In this document: positions 1-7,713 of the stretch, in pieces
Numbering within the stretch: the stretch's first letter is position 1
Layout of the letters: each line of letters starts with the position of its first letter
Assembly: GCA_963668655.2 (NCBI GenBank)
Contig: CAXXPQ010000003.1
Span: 186,001 to 250,000, forward strand
Direction of reading: 5' to 3'
Source of the DNA: G963668655 sp963668655
GTDB taxonomy: Bacteria; Myxococcota_A; SURF-8
Length of the DNA: 64,000 bases
The notes under the pieces: model-generated
Seen by the model: the letters and a program-made list of their open reading frames with translations, nothing else
Database searches by the model: none
What the model was told of the DNA's origin: nothing
Made by a program: the position numbers and the translations under genes

Positions 1-208
1 GCCCGGAAAATGTACCACACTCTTCCGGCTTTCCGAAGCATTCGCCGAAGCGATGTCTGTTTTCTTTGCAGGGGCGCGACGGGCTGTGCTAGGATAACGA
101 TAAGGCTAGCGTTTCATGCAACCGAGATGGCGCGGGACAAGGTATCGGCCCATCGTATCGCAACCACGACTTCCCGACCTTTCCGCGCCGGATCGTATGG
201 AGGCCGGA

Positions 209-694
209 ATGCCGACCATTCGACACATCCTTGTCGGTATCGATTTCTCGGAGTATTCCAGGGAAGCCGCCCGCTATGCGACGTACCTGGCGGCAAAGCT
301 CACCGCCAAGGTTTATTTCCTGCATGTTCAGGATCCCCCCAAGTATCCCTCCTCCGGGTTTTCCTCCTACGAACCCCATACGGTGAAACGCCACCTGGAG
401 CAGGAAAAGAACCGGGAGCAGGAAAGTCTGGCCGAACTGAAGAAGTTCATCGCCGAATTCGAAAAAAGCGACACGATGACCCGCCATCTGGTCGCCTTCG
501 GAAACGTGACCCGAGAAATTCTGCGGGTGGCCGAAGACAAGGATATCGACCTGATCGTCATCGGAACGCATGGAAAAACGGGGCTCTCCAACCTTTTGCC
601 CGGTTCCGTGGCGGAAAAGGTGGTCCGAAAGGCCGCCTGTCCCGTTCTGGCCGTTAAATTATCCAGCCAAAACACCATCGCGCCCAGTTTCTGA
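209..694 (+). CDS. Universal stress protein, UspA family
   Basis: Single UspA domain of 161 residues, the usual length for a stand-alone Usp. The N-terminus HILVGIDFSEYS matches the first beta strand of the family. The C-terminal stretch around VIGTHGKTGLSNLLPGSVAEKVVRKAACPVL carries the ATP-binding G-2X-G-9X-G(S/T) loop, so it is probably an ATP-binding type. An open frame extends upstream to 116, but I start at 209 because GGAGG at 199-203 lies five bases before that ATG and the family begins right at this strand. The stop is followed four bases later by the beta-barrel gene start, so it may be co-transcribed with the electron-conduit genes. The precise stress role cannot be told from sequence. 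Confidence 0.93.
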   Translation: MPTIRHILVGIDFSEYSREAARYATYLAAKLTAKVYFLHVQDPPKYPSSGFSSYEPHTVKRHLEQEKNREQESLAELKKFIAEFEKSDTMTRHLVAFGNVTREILRVAEDKDIDLIVIGTHGKTGLSNLLPGSVAEKVVRKAACPVLAVKLSSQNTIAPSF

Positions 695-698
695 AATC

Positions 699-2054
699 AT
701 GCGCCGCATCGCCTTTTTCATCTTCTGCTTTCTGACTCTCACGACGGCGCTCTGCGAGGCGGTGGAAGTGGAACTCTGGCCCCGGACCGTCTTCCAGCTT
801 CAGCAGCTCCGCGACGTGGACCGGCTGAAGATCGACAAGACGCGCTTCACCCAGTATCTCACGCTGAATCTGTACGAAAAAAGCGACGCCCCCAACCACC
901 TGTTCTTCTCCTCCCTGCGCGTGGACGCGGATCTCGGCCGGGACAATTCCCCGGACGCCAGCCCGGATCCGTTGCGCTACCAGAGTTTCGCGCTGATGTA
1001 CGCCTATTACGAATGGCGACGTATCGGGGATCTCGTGGACCTGACCGTGGGGCGGCAGATTCTCACCGACGAACTCGGCATGGCCGCCATGGACGGACTG
1101 AAACTCTCCATCTACCACTCCTGGCACGTGGGGCTGGAACTGTATTCGGGCTTCGAGATCAAAGGGGCGCTCAACGCCGACAGCAAGGGCTTCGAACTGC
1201 CCAACTCGGACACCTTCGAGCCCGACGGACTGACCGGCGACGACCGGCTGACCGGCGTCTTCGGCGCGGCGATCTTTCTGCACGGCATCGAGAACACCCA
1301 GGCCCGCCTGCACTACCGCCACCGGTACTCGGGAGAAACGGACGGCTACAATCTCGGCCTGTCCTTCCGGCAGCGCATCTTCGGATTCTGGGATCTGTAC
1401 ACCACCGACGATTTCAATCTGTTTACGGAACGCTTCAATCAGCTGAACGTCGGCGCCCGTTTCGACTTCGACTGGATCTCCTTTTCCCTGGATCACGCCA
1501 CCCGCTTCCCGAACTTCGACGCGGACTCCATCTTCAACCTATTCGACATTCACGGCGAAAAGGAACTGGCGGCGCGCTTCTACGTCCGGCCGGATCGTCG
1601 CACGCATCTGAATCTGGGCTATTCCCGCATCGTGCAGGCCAACGACTTCCCCCTGTTCGACTCCTGGGGGAGAGAGGGAAACGCGGGAAATTTCGCGGAC
1701 CTGGGATTGACGCGAAGCATCGGCCAAAGTACGGAAATCCGCGCGGGATACCGGATGGGCATGGGCTGGGGAGGCGACCAGCATCGTTTCCGCCTGGGAG
1801 CGGGAACGGCCGTGTGGAACCGCCGCATCCGTCTGGACGGCGACTGGATGGGAACGTATTACGAAAAACTGCTGTATACCGATATCCTGGAAGGCGCGCG
1901 CAACAAGGGATTCAGCATGGGCGTGCGCGTGCAATCCGATTTCCGGCTGGTGGAAGAGGTGTCCTTGAAACTGATGGGCGATGTATACTCCAACGACCTG
2001 ATCGAACGGCAGTTCGCGTTCTTCGCCGTTCTGGATGTCCATGCCTGGCAGTGA
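699..2054 (+). CDS. Outer-membrane beta-barrel, porin-like protein
   Basis: A 451-residue protein with a short signal peptide (MRRIAFFIFCFLTLTTALCEA) followed by alternating hydrophobic/polar strands rich in aromatic residues at strand ends, as in outer-membrane barrels. The stretch VDLTVGRQILTDELGMAAMDG resembles the GRQ-type strand of porins and alginate-export-like barrels. Start at 699 gives the signal peptide directly; the longer upstream frame overlaps the UspA gene. It sits 20 bases before a 13-haem cytochrome and then an Ig-like lipoprotein, so a role as the barrel of a porin-cytochrome conduit is my inference. The C-terminus ends in Trp-Gln rather than the classical Phe. An ordinary porin is the alternative. 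Confidence 0.72.
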   Translation: MRRIAFFIFCFLTLTTALCEAVEVELWPRTVFQLQQLRDVDRLKIDKTRFTQYLTLNLYEKSDAPNHLFFSSLRVDADLGRDNSPDASPDPLRYQSFALMYAYYEWRRIGDLVDLTVGRQILTDELGMAAMDGLKLSIYHSWHVGLELYSGFEIKGALNADSKGFELPNSDTFEPDGLTGDDRLTGVFGAAIFLHGIENTQARLHYRHRYSGETDGYNLGLSFRQRIFGFWDLYTTDDFNLFTERFNQLNVGARFDFDWISFSLDHATRFPNFDADSIFNLFDIHGEKELAARFYVRPDRRTHLNLGYSRIVQANDFPLFDSWGREGNAGNFADLGLTRSIGQSTEIRAGYRMGMGWGGDQHRFRLGAGTAVWNRRIRLDGDWMGTYYEKLLYTDILEGARNKGFSMGVRVQSDFRLVEEVSLKLMGDVYSNDLIERQFAFFAVLDVHAWQ

Positions 2055-2074
2055 TCCGGGCTAGGTGAAAAAGC

Positions 2075-3241
2075 ATGAATGTATCGAGATTCCATTGGAT
2101 TTTTCCGTTCGCCCTTCTGGGTGGATGGCTGATTGCGTCTTCCGCCTTTCCGGCCGATGCGGGAAAGAACGTTCCGGGCTTCGAAATCGTCTATCCGCCC
2201 AAGGAAACCCACCTCATCTTCAGTCACGAAAAGCACAAAACCCTCGATTGCCGAACCTGCCACGCGCGCATCGACGATAGCGAGAAGACATCGGATCGCA
2301 ACCTGCCGGAAGAAGCGGCCTGCAAGACCTGCCATGGAAGCAAGACGAGAGAAAACATCAACGATCCCGGAGACATCGAGCGCTGCGGCTTCTGCCATCG
2401 GGACTACGATCCCACGCGCGCTTCGCTTCCGTCCCGGGTGTATCATCCCGCCGCCAACCTGAATTTCGGCCACCGAACGCACCTGCAACGGATGATGGAC
2501 TGCAAGGCCTGCCACCAGGAAATCACCTCTCTGAAAACGGCCTCGGAGCGGGATCTCCCCATGGAGAAAACCTGCCTGATCTGCCATTCCCGGGAAAAGG
2601 ACGTGAAAAACCGCAAGGGCTGCACGCTCTGCCATGTCGCCCTGCCCGGCGGAGAAATCCGCACGGATTTCAAGGGAGTCCGCCTGGTTCCACAAAGCGG
2701 GAGACTCAACCACCGGAGAAACTGGACGAAACGCCACGTGGAAGAGGCCCGACACCAATTGTCCACCTGTAGAGAATGCCATCAGCAGCACTTCTGCAAC
2801 AGCTGCCACGACGGCGTGATGAAGCCGATGAAAATCCACCCGGAGGATTACGTCACGCTGCATCCCATCGACGCCCGTACGAATCGCGAGCACTGCACCG
2901 CCTGCCATCGCTACCAGAGCTTCTGCGTGGACTGCCACCGGAAGGTCGGCCTGACCCCCGAGGCCATCCGCAAAAGTTCGCGCACCAAGATCCATCCCTC
3001 GGGATTCGGAGCCTGCTACCGAACGCCCGACCATCACTCGTTCCAGGCCAAACGCAATCTTCTGGCGTGCGTCTCCTGCCACCGGGAGGCGGATTGCACG
3101 GCCTGCCACGGCGCCAACGCGCTTTGCGACGGACAGCCGATCTCGGTAAGGATTCACGGCCATCTGAGTTCCGGACAACTGGAGCGCATGAAAAAGGCCA
3201 ACCCCAGGGCTTGCAGGAAATGCCATGAAAAGCTGCCCTAA
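2075..3241 (+). CDS. Multihaem c-type cytochrome (13 CXXCH motifs)
   Basis: A 388-residue exported protein with a signal peptide (MNVSRFHWIFPFALLGGWLIA) and thirteen CXXCH haem-binding motifs: CRTCH, CKTCH, CGFCH, CKACH, CLICH, CTLCH, CRECH, CNSCH, CTACH, CVDCH, CVSCH, CTACH and CRKCH. They run from about residue 58 to the C-terminus. Motifs 7/8, 9/10 and 11/12 are closely spaced pairs, as in cytochrome c3/c7-like modules. Many additional His residues could serve as distal ligands. At about one haem per 30 residues it resembles periplasmic decahaem-type electron carriers. A preceding beta-barrel and a following overlapping lipoprotein gene suggest electron transfer across the outer membrane. 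Haem count is read directly; direction of electron flow is unknown. Confidence 0.93.
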   Translation: MNVSRFHWIFPFALLGGWLIASSAFPADAGKNVPGFEIVYPPKETHLIFSHEKHKTLDCRTCHARIDDSEKTSDRNLPEEAACKTCHGSKTRENINDPGDIERCGFCHRDYDPTRASLPSRVYHPAANLNFGHRTHLQRMMDCKACHQEITSLKTASERDLPMEKTCLICHSREKDVKNRKGCTLCHVALPGGEIRTDFKGVRLVPQSGRLNHRRNWTKRHVEEARHQLSTCRECHQQHFCNSCHDGVMKPMKIHPEDYVTLHPIDARTNREHCTACHRYQSFCVDCHRKVGLTPEAIRKSSRTKIHPSGFGACYRTPDHHSFQAKRNLLACVSCHREADCTACHGANALCDGQPISVRIHGHLSSGQLERMKKANPRACRKCHEKLP

Positions 3242-3725
3242 GAAAAGCGCGCGGGGAAGAAAATGGATCGGAATCGTTGGGAAACCACGGTTCTGGCTTT
3301 TGTGTGTCTTTCTGGCCGGCCTTATCGGTTCACCGGCCTGTTCCGAAATCAACGAACACAACACCCTCTATCCGGAAAAGAATCGTGGCGAGCTTCTGCT
3401 TCTGGAAACCTGCCCGAGAAACGGCGCGTCGGACGCCGCCTTAACCACCGTCGTCCGCATGCTGTTCAACAAGGATCTGGATCCGAAAACCGTGAACGGC
3501 GGGACATTTCTTTTGGGGACCGGACGCTGGCACGTCAAAGGCGATATCTTCTACGACGATCGCGTGGTGACCTACGTCCCCACCGTGCCTCTGGATCCGA
3601 AATTCCAGTACAACATGTTCATCACGGCGGGATTGCTGGACGAAGACGGCTTGGCCGCCACCGACGATCTCATCGTCTTCACCTTCACCACCGGCGATCC
3701 CGGATTGCTGACCTGCCGCTGGTAA
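3225..3725 (+). CDS. Ig-like (Big_5/SbsA-type) probable lipoprotein
   Basis: A 166-residue protein whose start overlaps the cytochrome gene by 17 bases, implying coupled translation. The N-terminus is basic, then hydrophobic (FWLLCVFLAGLIGSPAC), with SPAC as a non-canonical lipobox, so lipidation is likely but not certain. The rest matches the SbsA/Big_5 Ig-like fold: VRMLFNKDLDPKTVNGGTFLL, then VVTYVPTVPLDPKFQYNMFI and DDLIVFTFTTGD. Such domains occur in surface proteins. Its place after the cytochrome suggests a surface or outer-membrane accessory of the conduit; this is inference from context only. Confidence 0.75.
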   Translation: MKSCPKKSARGRKWIGIVGKPRFWLLCVFLAGLIGSPACSEINEHNTLYPEKNRGELLLLETCPRNGASDAALTTVVRMLFNKDLDPKTVNGGTFLLGTGRWHVKGDIFYDDRVVTYVPTVPLDPKFQYNMFITAGLLDEDGLAATDDLIVFTFTTGDPGLLTCRW

Positions 3726-3776
3726 GTGTCTGTCTTTTCAGAGACAAACGAACCGATGGGTTCCATTCGATTTCCC

Positions 3777-4057
3777 CTTTCCGGAAAGTCTCTTCGCAAA
3801 ATAAAAAGATAGGGAGCTTCTCGTTCCCTTCCCCGACGGAGCCGCCTCGCGTCATGAGGCGTGGAAACCGGGGCGGAAAAGGGCGGCGGTCAAGGCCGCA
3901 GCGAGGAAAACGAGCGGAGCACGTTTAGCCTTGACGGCCGTCCGCGCCCCGGTACAAGCCGAAAAATGACGCGAGAAAGAGCGAAGGAGGCGGAAGGGAA
4001 CCCCCTTCCTCGATGGTGAGCCTTGATTAAGGAGTCTTTTCCGTTTTCTTTCCGAAG
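3777..4057. repeat. Gene-free region with nested inverted repeats (possible structured RNA or dispersed element)
   Basis: The 350-base gap between two convergent genes holds a long interrupted inverted repeat. Left-arm blocks pair in order with right-arm blocks: GTTCCCTTCC (3823-3832) with GGAAGGGAAC (3992-4001), TCGCGTCAT (3847-3855) with ATGACGCGA (3966-3974), ACCGGGGCG (3867-3875) with CGCCCCGGT (3945-3953), and GTCAAGGC (3889-3896) with GCCTTGAC (3928-3935), enclosing a loop of about 31 bases. CTTTCCGGAAAG (3777-3788) is a separate palindrome. The spacers between blocks differ, as expected of internal loops in a folded RNA. No frame here resembles a known protein. It could be a noncoding RNA, a palindromic dispersed repeat or a complex bidirectional terminator. 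Confidence 0.6.
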
Positions 4058-4075
4058 GTGAGAGGGGGGCAACGC

Positions 4076-4528
4076 CTATTTCACGGACAGCGGTACGGAC
4101 TCGCGGATCAGGTGGCAGCTTTTCGCCGAGCACAACACGAAGCGGATTTTCGCCGTCCATGCCGCGCCTCCCTTGGGCCGTTTCTTCGGATCGAAGGGCA
4201 GGCGGATGCGCTTGACTCGCGCCTTCGCGTCGGCCACGTCCGGCCAACCGTAGGCCGTCTTGGCGAACAGCGAAGCGGCTTCCTGCGGCAATTTCAATTC
4301 CAGCGGCGTATCCGGCTTGATTTCATAGCCCTTTTTCGGATGGAGCGTAACCGCAAGCTCCGCGGCCTTTTCCGTCTTCTTGACCTCCGTGCGGATGGCC
4401 ACCATCTCCTTCGACCCCTTCTCCCCGGCGAAAGCGGGCAAAGCCGGGAGGATCAGCAGCAGCAAAATCAGAAGACTCGCACCGTGCGTCCGGCCGATCC
4501 GTGAAAAAGGACTTGTAACGCGAAACAT
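4076..4528 (-). CDS. Secreted DsbD-N-like protein, copy 2
   Basis: A 150-residue exported protein with signal peptide near LLILLLLILPALPAFA. The mature part is a predicted beta-sandwich like the N-terminal domain of DsbD (PF11412-type): HPKKGYEIKPDTPLELKLP, then WTAKIRFVLCSAKSCHLIRESV. The two Cys (CSAKSC) lie where DsbD-alpha proteins carry their redox-active pair. It is a diverged paralogue of the upstream gene at 4564-5007: both share the order of strands, the WTA(A/K)xRF strand and the terminal Cys pair. I start at 4528, after GAGG on the minus strand. A thiol-redox or binding role in the periplasm is likely but unproven. Confidence 0.68.
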   Translation of the reverse strand: MFRVTSPFSRIGRTHGASLLILLLLILPALPAFAGEKGSKEMVAIRTEVKKTEKAAELAVTLHPKKGYEIKPDTPLELKLPQEAASLFAKTAYGWPDVADAKARVKRIRLPFDPKKRPKGGAAWTAKIRFVLCSAKSCHLIRESVPLSVK

Positions 4529-4563
4529 GTCGAACCTCGCGGAAAATCTTTCAGGCGGAAGGA

Positions 4564-5007
4564 TCAATCGGGAAGCGCGACCGAAAGCGACTCCCGATGC
4601 ATGCGGCAGGAGGCCACCTGGCCGTTTTTCATTTCGCAGGTGCCGAAACGGAAGGCGGCGGTCCATGTTTTCTTCGGCGCGGCGTCCGGCTTCACCTGGT
4701 ACGGCAGGCGAAAAACGAGTTCCTCCGCCTTCAGAACGGCCGCGTCTTCCGTGGAGAATTCCGTCTTGGCCATCGTCACGCCCTCCGGAAGGGCGGCCTT
4801 CAGTCGGATGGGAAATTCCTTGTTGATCTTGTGGCCCGCCTTCGGCGTGACGCGAAGGACCACCCGTCCCTTTTCCTTGGTTTCCTTTTCGGCGGAAACG
4901 GAGAGTTCGAACGGGCGATCCGGAGAATCGGCGGCCGAAAGCACCGACATCCCTCCGAAAAGGACGATCACGAAAACGAAAACGAAAACGGCGGCCCAGC
5001 GTAGCAT
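4564..5007 (-). CDS. Secreted DsbD-N-like protein, copy 1
   Basis: A 147-residue exported protein. Signal peptide MLRWAAVFVFVFVIVLFGGMSVLSAA is followed by a beta-rich domain ending WTAAFRFGTCEMKNGQVASCRMHRESL. The spacing between the Cys pair is longer than in its neighbour because of a short inserted turn. GGAG lies seven bases before the ATG at 5007. The protein is homologous to the gene immediately downstream (gap 35 bases), so the pair arose by tandem duplication. The family assignment to DsbD N-terminal/thiol-disulfide interchange-like domains rests on the strand pattern and Cys placement, not on a search. No membrane DsbD partner is visible in this window. Confidence 0.68.
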   Translation of the reverse strand: MLRWAAVFVFVFVIVLFGGMSVLSAADSPDRPFELSVSAEKETKEKGRVVLRVTPKAGHKINKEFPIRLKAALPEGVTMAKTEFSTEDAAVLKAEELVFRLPYQVKPDAAPKKTWTAAFRFGTCEMKNGQVASCRMHRESLSVALPD

Positions 5008-5029
5008 GGCGGTTCTCCGATGACTGGAA

Positions 5030-5470
5030 TTATTGGATGGGAATGGTCCGGGCTCCCTGCTTGTTCAGCTTGATTTCGAGCAGACCTTTCTGCAACGAGG
5101 TCGAAATGCGATCCTCCGCGATGGCCTCCGGGAGTTTGAACGTGCGTTCGAAAGGACCGTAATAGCGTTCCGCCTGGTGATAACTGACGCCCTGCTTCTC
5201 GGAAGACGGGCGGCGTTCTCCGCGAATGGTCAGTTCCAGGCCCTTCAACCGAACCTCCAGATCCTCTTTCAATACGCCCGGTATTTCTCCGACCACCAGA
5301 ATTTCATCCTCCGTTTCAAGAACGTCGAACGGCGGGTTCCATTTCCCCATGCCGGACTTGATGTCGGAATAGCCTTCGAACTGTCGCAGGCTTTTCTCCA
5401 GCAGTTCGCTCATCTGCTTCCGGATTTCCATCAACACTTTGTAGGAATCCCAGGTATAGGGTTTGCTCAT
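5030..5470 (-). CDS. Small heat-shock protein, Hsp20/alpha-crystallin family
   Basis: A 146-residue protein with the alpha-crystallin domain at about residues 45-140: NPPFDVLETEDEILVVGEIPG, the strand LEVRLKGLELTIRGERR, and YHQAERYYGPFERTFKLPEAI. It ends with KGLLEIKLNK, the conserved A/GxxxxGxL-type motif, and the C-terminal TIPIQ carries the I-x-I/V motif that docks between dimers. It acts as an ATP-independent holdase chaperone in the cytoplasm. The start at 5470 gives the usual N-terminal arm. It lies 22 bases upstream of the DsbD-N-like pair on the same strand. Confidence 0.95.
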   Translation of the reverse strand: MSKPYTWDSYKVLMEIRKQMSELLEKSLRQFEGYSDIKSGMGKWNPPFDVLETEDEILVVGEIPGVLKEDLEVRLKGLELTIRGERRPSSEKQGVSYHQAERYYGPFERTFKLPEAIAEDRISTSLQKGLLEIKLNKQGARTIPIQ

Positions 5471-5530
5471 GTTCAGGCTCGCTTTCCGTTATCGTTGTGA
5501 CTCGCCGACATGCCGTTCGTCCGTTTCAAT

Positions 5531-6106
5531 CTAATCTTCCGATAAATCCCCGTCAAGGTCTTTGTCCCGGTCGTTTCCCAGGGATTCGTCCGTTTCCAGA
5601 CCGGCCGCCGGCTTTCGTTTCCACCCGTGAACGGCGTCGAATTTCCGGATGAGCAGGCTCTTCCGATAGGCGCGCGAGATGGAATCGCGCAGGTTCGAAT
5701 CGCGTATTCCCATGGCGATTCGGGATGCCTTGCCCTCTTCCCGCTCGTCCAGTTCCCTGGAGATATCCGGCGGAGTTTCCGTTTCGACGCACCGCGACGG
5801 ATCCGCCAGTTTCATGCGGATGCCTTTCACCTTCCCTTGTCCCAGACGAGCGTTCAGCTTCTCGATCATCGCCGGAATCGAGTATTGAAGCTCATTCATC
5901 CAGGCGCTGGAATCCACGGAAATCGTAAGGGTTTTCCGAGAAAGACGCAGGGGCCGGGTATGGTCAGCGATGCCGTCTCCCACGGTTTCCCGCCACATCT
6001 CGGGAATCAGCGTGAAGCCGATGCGTCCCCGAAAACGGCGCTTTTCCGCCATGCGACGGAGGATGTCCCCGGGATGGCTGACGTTGTGATATCGACGCGA
6101 TTTCAT
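5531..6106 (-). CDS. DciA-like DUF721 protein
   Basis: A 191-residue protein with the DUF721 domain in its first half: DILRRMAEKRRF at the start, then IPEMWRETVGDGIADHTRPLRL, the strand RKTLTISVDSSAWMNELQY and the helix IPAMIEKLNARLGQGKVKGIRMKL. This is the fold of DciA, which loads or assists the replicative helicase in bacteria lacking DnaC/DnaI. The C-terminal 85 residues are charged and low in similarity, ending in an acidic tail (DRDKDLDGDLSED), which may be disordered. It follows the leucine-dehydrogenase homologue by 18 bases on the same strand. Confidence 0.82.
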   Translation of the reverse strand: MKSRRYHNVSHPGDILRRMAEKRRFRGRIGFTLIPEMWRETVGDGIADHTRPLRLSRKTLTISVDSSAWMNELQYSIPAMIEKLNARLGQGKVKGIRMKLADPSRCVETETPPDISRELDEREEGKASRIAMGIRDSNLRDSISRAYRKSLLIRKFDAVHGWKRKPAAGLETDESLGNDRDKDLDGDLSED

Positions 6107-6124
6107 CGGACGCGCTGCATTCCT

Positions 6125-7192
6125 TCAGACATGGGCCAGAATGTTCCGGGCCTTGGCCTTGCGCAGCTTGTCCTGGGCCATGCGCAAGGCGATGGTGTAG
6201 GTCGGTTTGCGATCCGCCTGGGATTGCTCCAGAATGCGCTCCACGGTGTCGTATACGCCGTTCACCAGCACCGTCGCCTGGGCTCCGTCGTATCCGTGCA
6301 GTTCGCACGCGCTGGCGTAAAGTCCCCCGACGTTGATGGCGAAATCGGGAGCGTAGACGATTTCCCGATCGTACAGCAGGCGGCCGTGCCGATTGGGCTG
6401 AACAAGCTGCGCACCCGCCGCCCCGGCGACGATCCTGCATTTCAGATCCAGGATGGTTTCGTCATCCAGCACCCGGCCGACGGCGCAAGGACAGAAGATG
6501 TCGCACGGAGCCTGGCGGAGATCGTTGGAATCGAGGATCGTCGCGCCGAACTGCTCCGCCGCTCTTTCGCGTTTCTCCGGAACGAGATCGGCCACCAGGA
6601 GTTTCACGCCCGCGTGGCTCAGCATTTCGCAAAGCTGCATACCGACATGCCCGATGCCCAGCACGGCGACCGTCAGCCCATGCAGGCTGTTTTCGTTGAA
6701 CGCGTGGCGAATGCAGGCCTCGATTCCTCGAAGAACGCCCAAGGCCGTGAAATAACTGCTGTCTCCGGGCCCCGGGCGGGAGCCGCCGCAGGCAAAAGGC
6801 GTAATCTCGTTGATGATGCTCAACTCCTCCATGCCCACTCCCAGATCCTCCGCGGCGATCACCCGGCCTTCCAGGCTGTCGATCAAACGCCCGAACGCCC
6901 GGAAAATGCCGCGGCGATCGGTTTTTCTCCCCGGAGTTTCGATCAGAACGATGCTCGACCCGCCGAAGGGAATATTGGCCAACGCGGCTCGAAAGCTGTT
7001 GTACGGGGCGATGCGGGCCGCGTCTTCCAGAGCCTCCCTTTCGGAGTAATACGGGCGGAAGCGAGCGCCGCCGATGGCCGGACCGAGCAAAGTGCTGTGG
7101 ATGGCGACCACCGCGTGAAAACCTTCCTCCTCGTCTTCCGCGACGATCAATTCCTCCAGTTCGGAATGCAGGGGTGTACGAATTTTGAGCAT
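6125..7192 (-). CDS. Leucine dehydrogenase homologue lacking both catalytic lysines
   Basis: A 355-residue Glu/Leu/Phe/Val dehydrogenase-family protein, the usual size for LeuDH. The N-terminal substrate domain has GPAIGGARF and EREALEDAARIA; the NAD domain has VAVLGIGHVGMQL (GxGxxG), and FAINVGGLYASACE near the end is typical. The residue aligned to Lys68 of Bacillus LeuDH is Arg68 (NSFRAALAN) and that aligned to catalytic Lys80 (GGGK) is Ser80 (FGGSS). The Asp of AAEDLG (Asp116) is kept. Without the lysines normal oxidative deamination is unlikely, so a regulatory or altered catalytic role is possible. I start at 7192 by family N-terminus; ATGs upstream at 7222 and beyond are possible. Confidence 0.85.
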   Translation of the reverse strand: MLKIRTPLHSELEELIVAEDEEEGFHAVVAIHSTLLGPAIGGARFRPYYSEREALEDAARIAPYNSFRAALANIPFGGSSIVLIETPGRKTDRRGIFRAFGRLIDSLEGRVIAAEDLGVGMEELSIINEITPFACGGSRPGPGDSSYFTALGVLRGIEACIRHAFNENSLHGLTVAVLGIGHVGMQLCEMLSHAGVKLLVADLVPEKRERAAEQFGATILDSNDLRQAPCDIFCPCAVGRVLDDETILDLKCRIVAGAAGAQLVQPNRHGRLLYDREIVYAPDFAINVGGLYASACELHGYDGAQATVLVNGVYDTVERILEQSQADRKPTYTIALRMAQDKLRKAKARNILAHV

Positions 7193-7305
7193 TTTCCCGT
7201 CCCGTTGTTCAACCGGAGACATTGTACGACAGATCCGTCCCGAAGGCAAAAAATGAAACGGCGCGAAAATTGCATGCGACCGAAAAAAGGCGGCCGTTTC
7301 GGCGC

Positions 7306-7319
7306 GTCACCCGGGTGAC
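7306..7319. promoter_or_regulatory. Perfect 14-bp palindrome, candidate operator
   Basis: GTCACCCGGGTGAC is self-complementary over its full length. Its right half overlaps GTGACA (7315-7320), which lies 19 bases before TATGAT (7340-7345). A dimeric repressor bound here could control rightward transcription toward nadB, or leftward transcription of the dehydrogenase homologue whose start is about 115 bases away. No regulator gene is next to it. Confidence 0.4.
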
Positions 7320-7625
7320 ACGTATTTCACGCGTATCCTTATGATATAATTAAAGATTCTCTCCTTTTTGCGTTCACCCGGGCCGCACGCGAAAAACGAC
7401 GTTTTCGGCCCTTGCCCGCCGCCGGACCGCCATGCGATTGGAATATTGAATTCATAAATGATATCAATGCCTTAAGACACACTTCCATCGTGTCGTTCCG
7501 AAATCCTATGTCCTTTGTCATAGAGACTGTGCCCCGGTCGGGGTGTCCGACGCCTTTTTCCGTCGAAATTCGGGCCTCACGGGTTTCGAGTTCATGCGCC
7601 ATCTTTCCACGTTTCGTCTTTTTCA

Positions 7626-7654
7626 TTGACTTTCTTCCGTCCGTCTTCGATCAT
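7626..7654 (+). promoter_or_regulatory. Candidate sigma-70 promoter of nadB
   Basis: TTGACT (7626-7631), a 17-base spacer, then GATCAT (7649-7654). The -35 fits the consensus at five of six positions, the -10 at four of six. It lies about 60 bases before the nadB start codon. A second, more distant candidate is GTGACA-19-TATGAT at 7315-7345. Confidence 0.35.
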
Positions 7655-7713
7655 TTCCCCATGATTTGGATCGACTTCGCAACCGCACTCCCATCCGGAA
7701 AGCAAGGATCGCC

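Larger units (their letters stand above)
7250..7713. other. Gene-free stretch upstream of nadB
   Basis: About 460 bases without a convincing gene, locally AT-rich, between the minus-strand dehydrogenase homologue and nadB. It contains a perfect 14-bp palindrome (7306-7319), a TATGATATAAT stretch (7340-7350), a small GC hairpin CCCCGGTCGGGG near 7530-7545, and a promoter-like TTGACT/GATCAT pair at 7626-7654. A 95-codon minus-strand frame (7339-7626) has no recognisable domain and I do not call it. If transcription starts near 7350, nadB would have a leader of about 360 bases. Confidence 0.5.

Noticed and set aside
1..208. A coding start or RNA gene at the left edge
   Set aside because: Only a shadow frame and a weak promoter-like TTTGCA/TAGGAT pair (65-95) are visible; nothing else can be supported.
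3852..4247. A 131-codon minus-strand frame through the inverted-repeat region
   Set aside because: It runs across both the nested repeats and the end of the DsbD-N-like gene in another frame; better explained as a by-product of the structured element.
7339..7626. A 95-codon minus-strand frame before nadB
   Set aside because: Basic, unstructured composition, no RBS, no recognisable motif, and it covers probable regulatory DNA.
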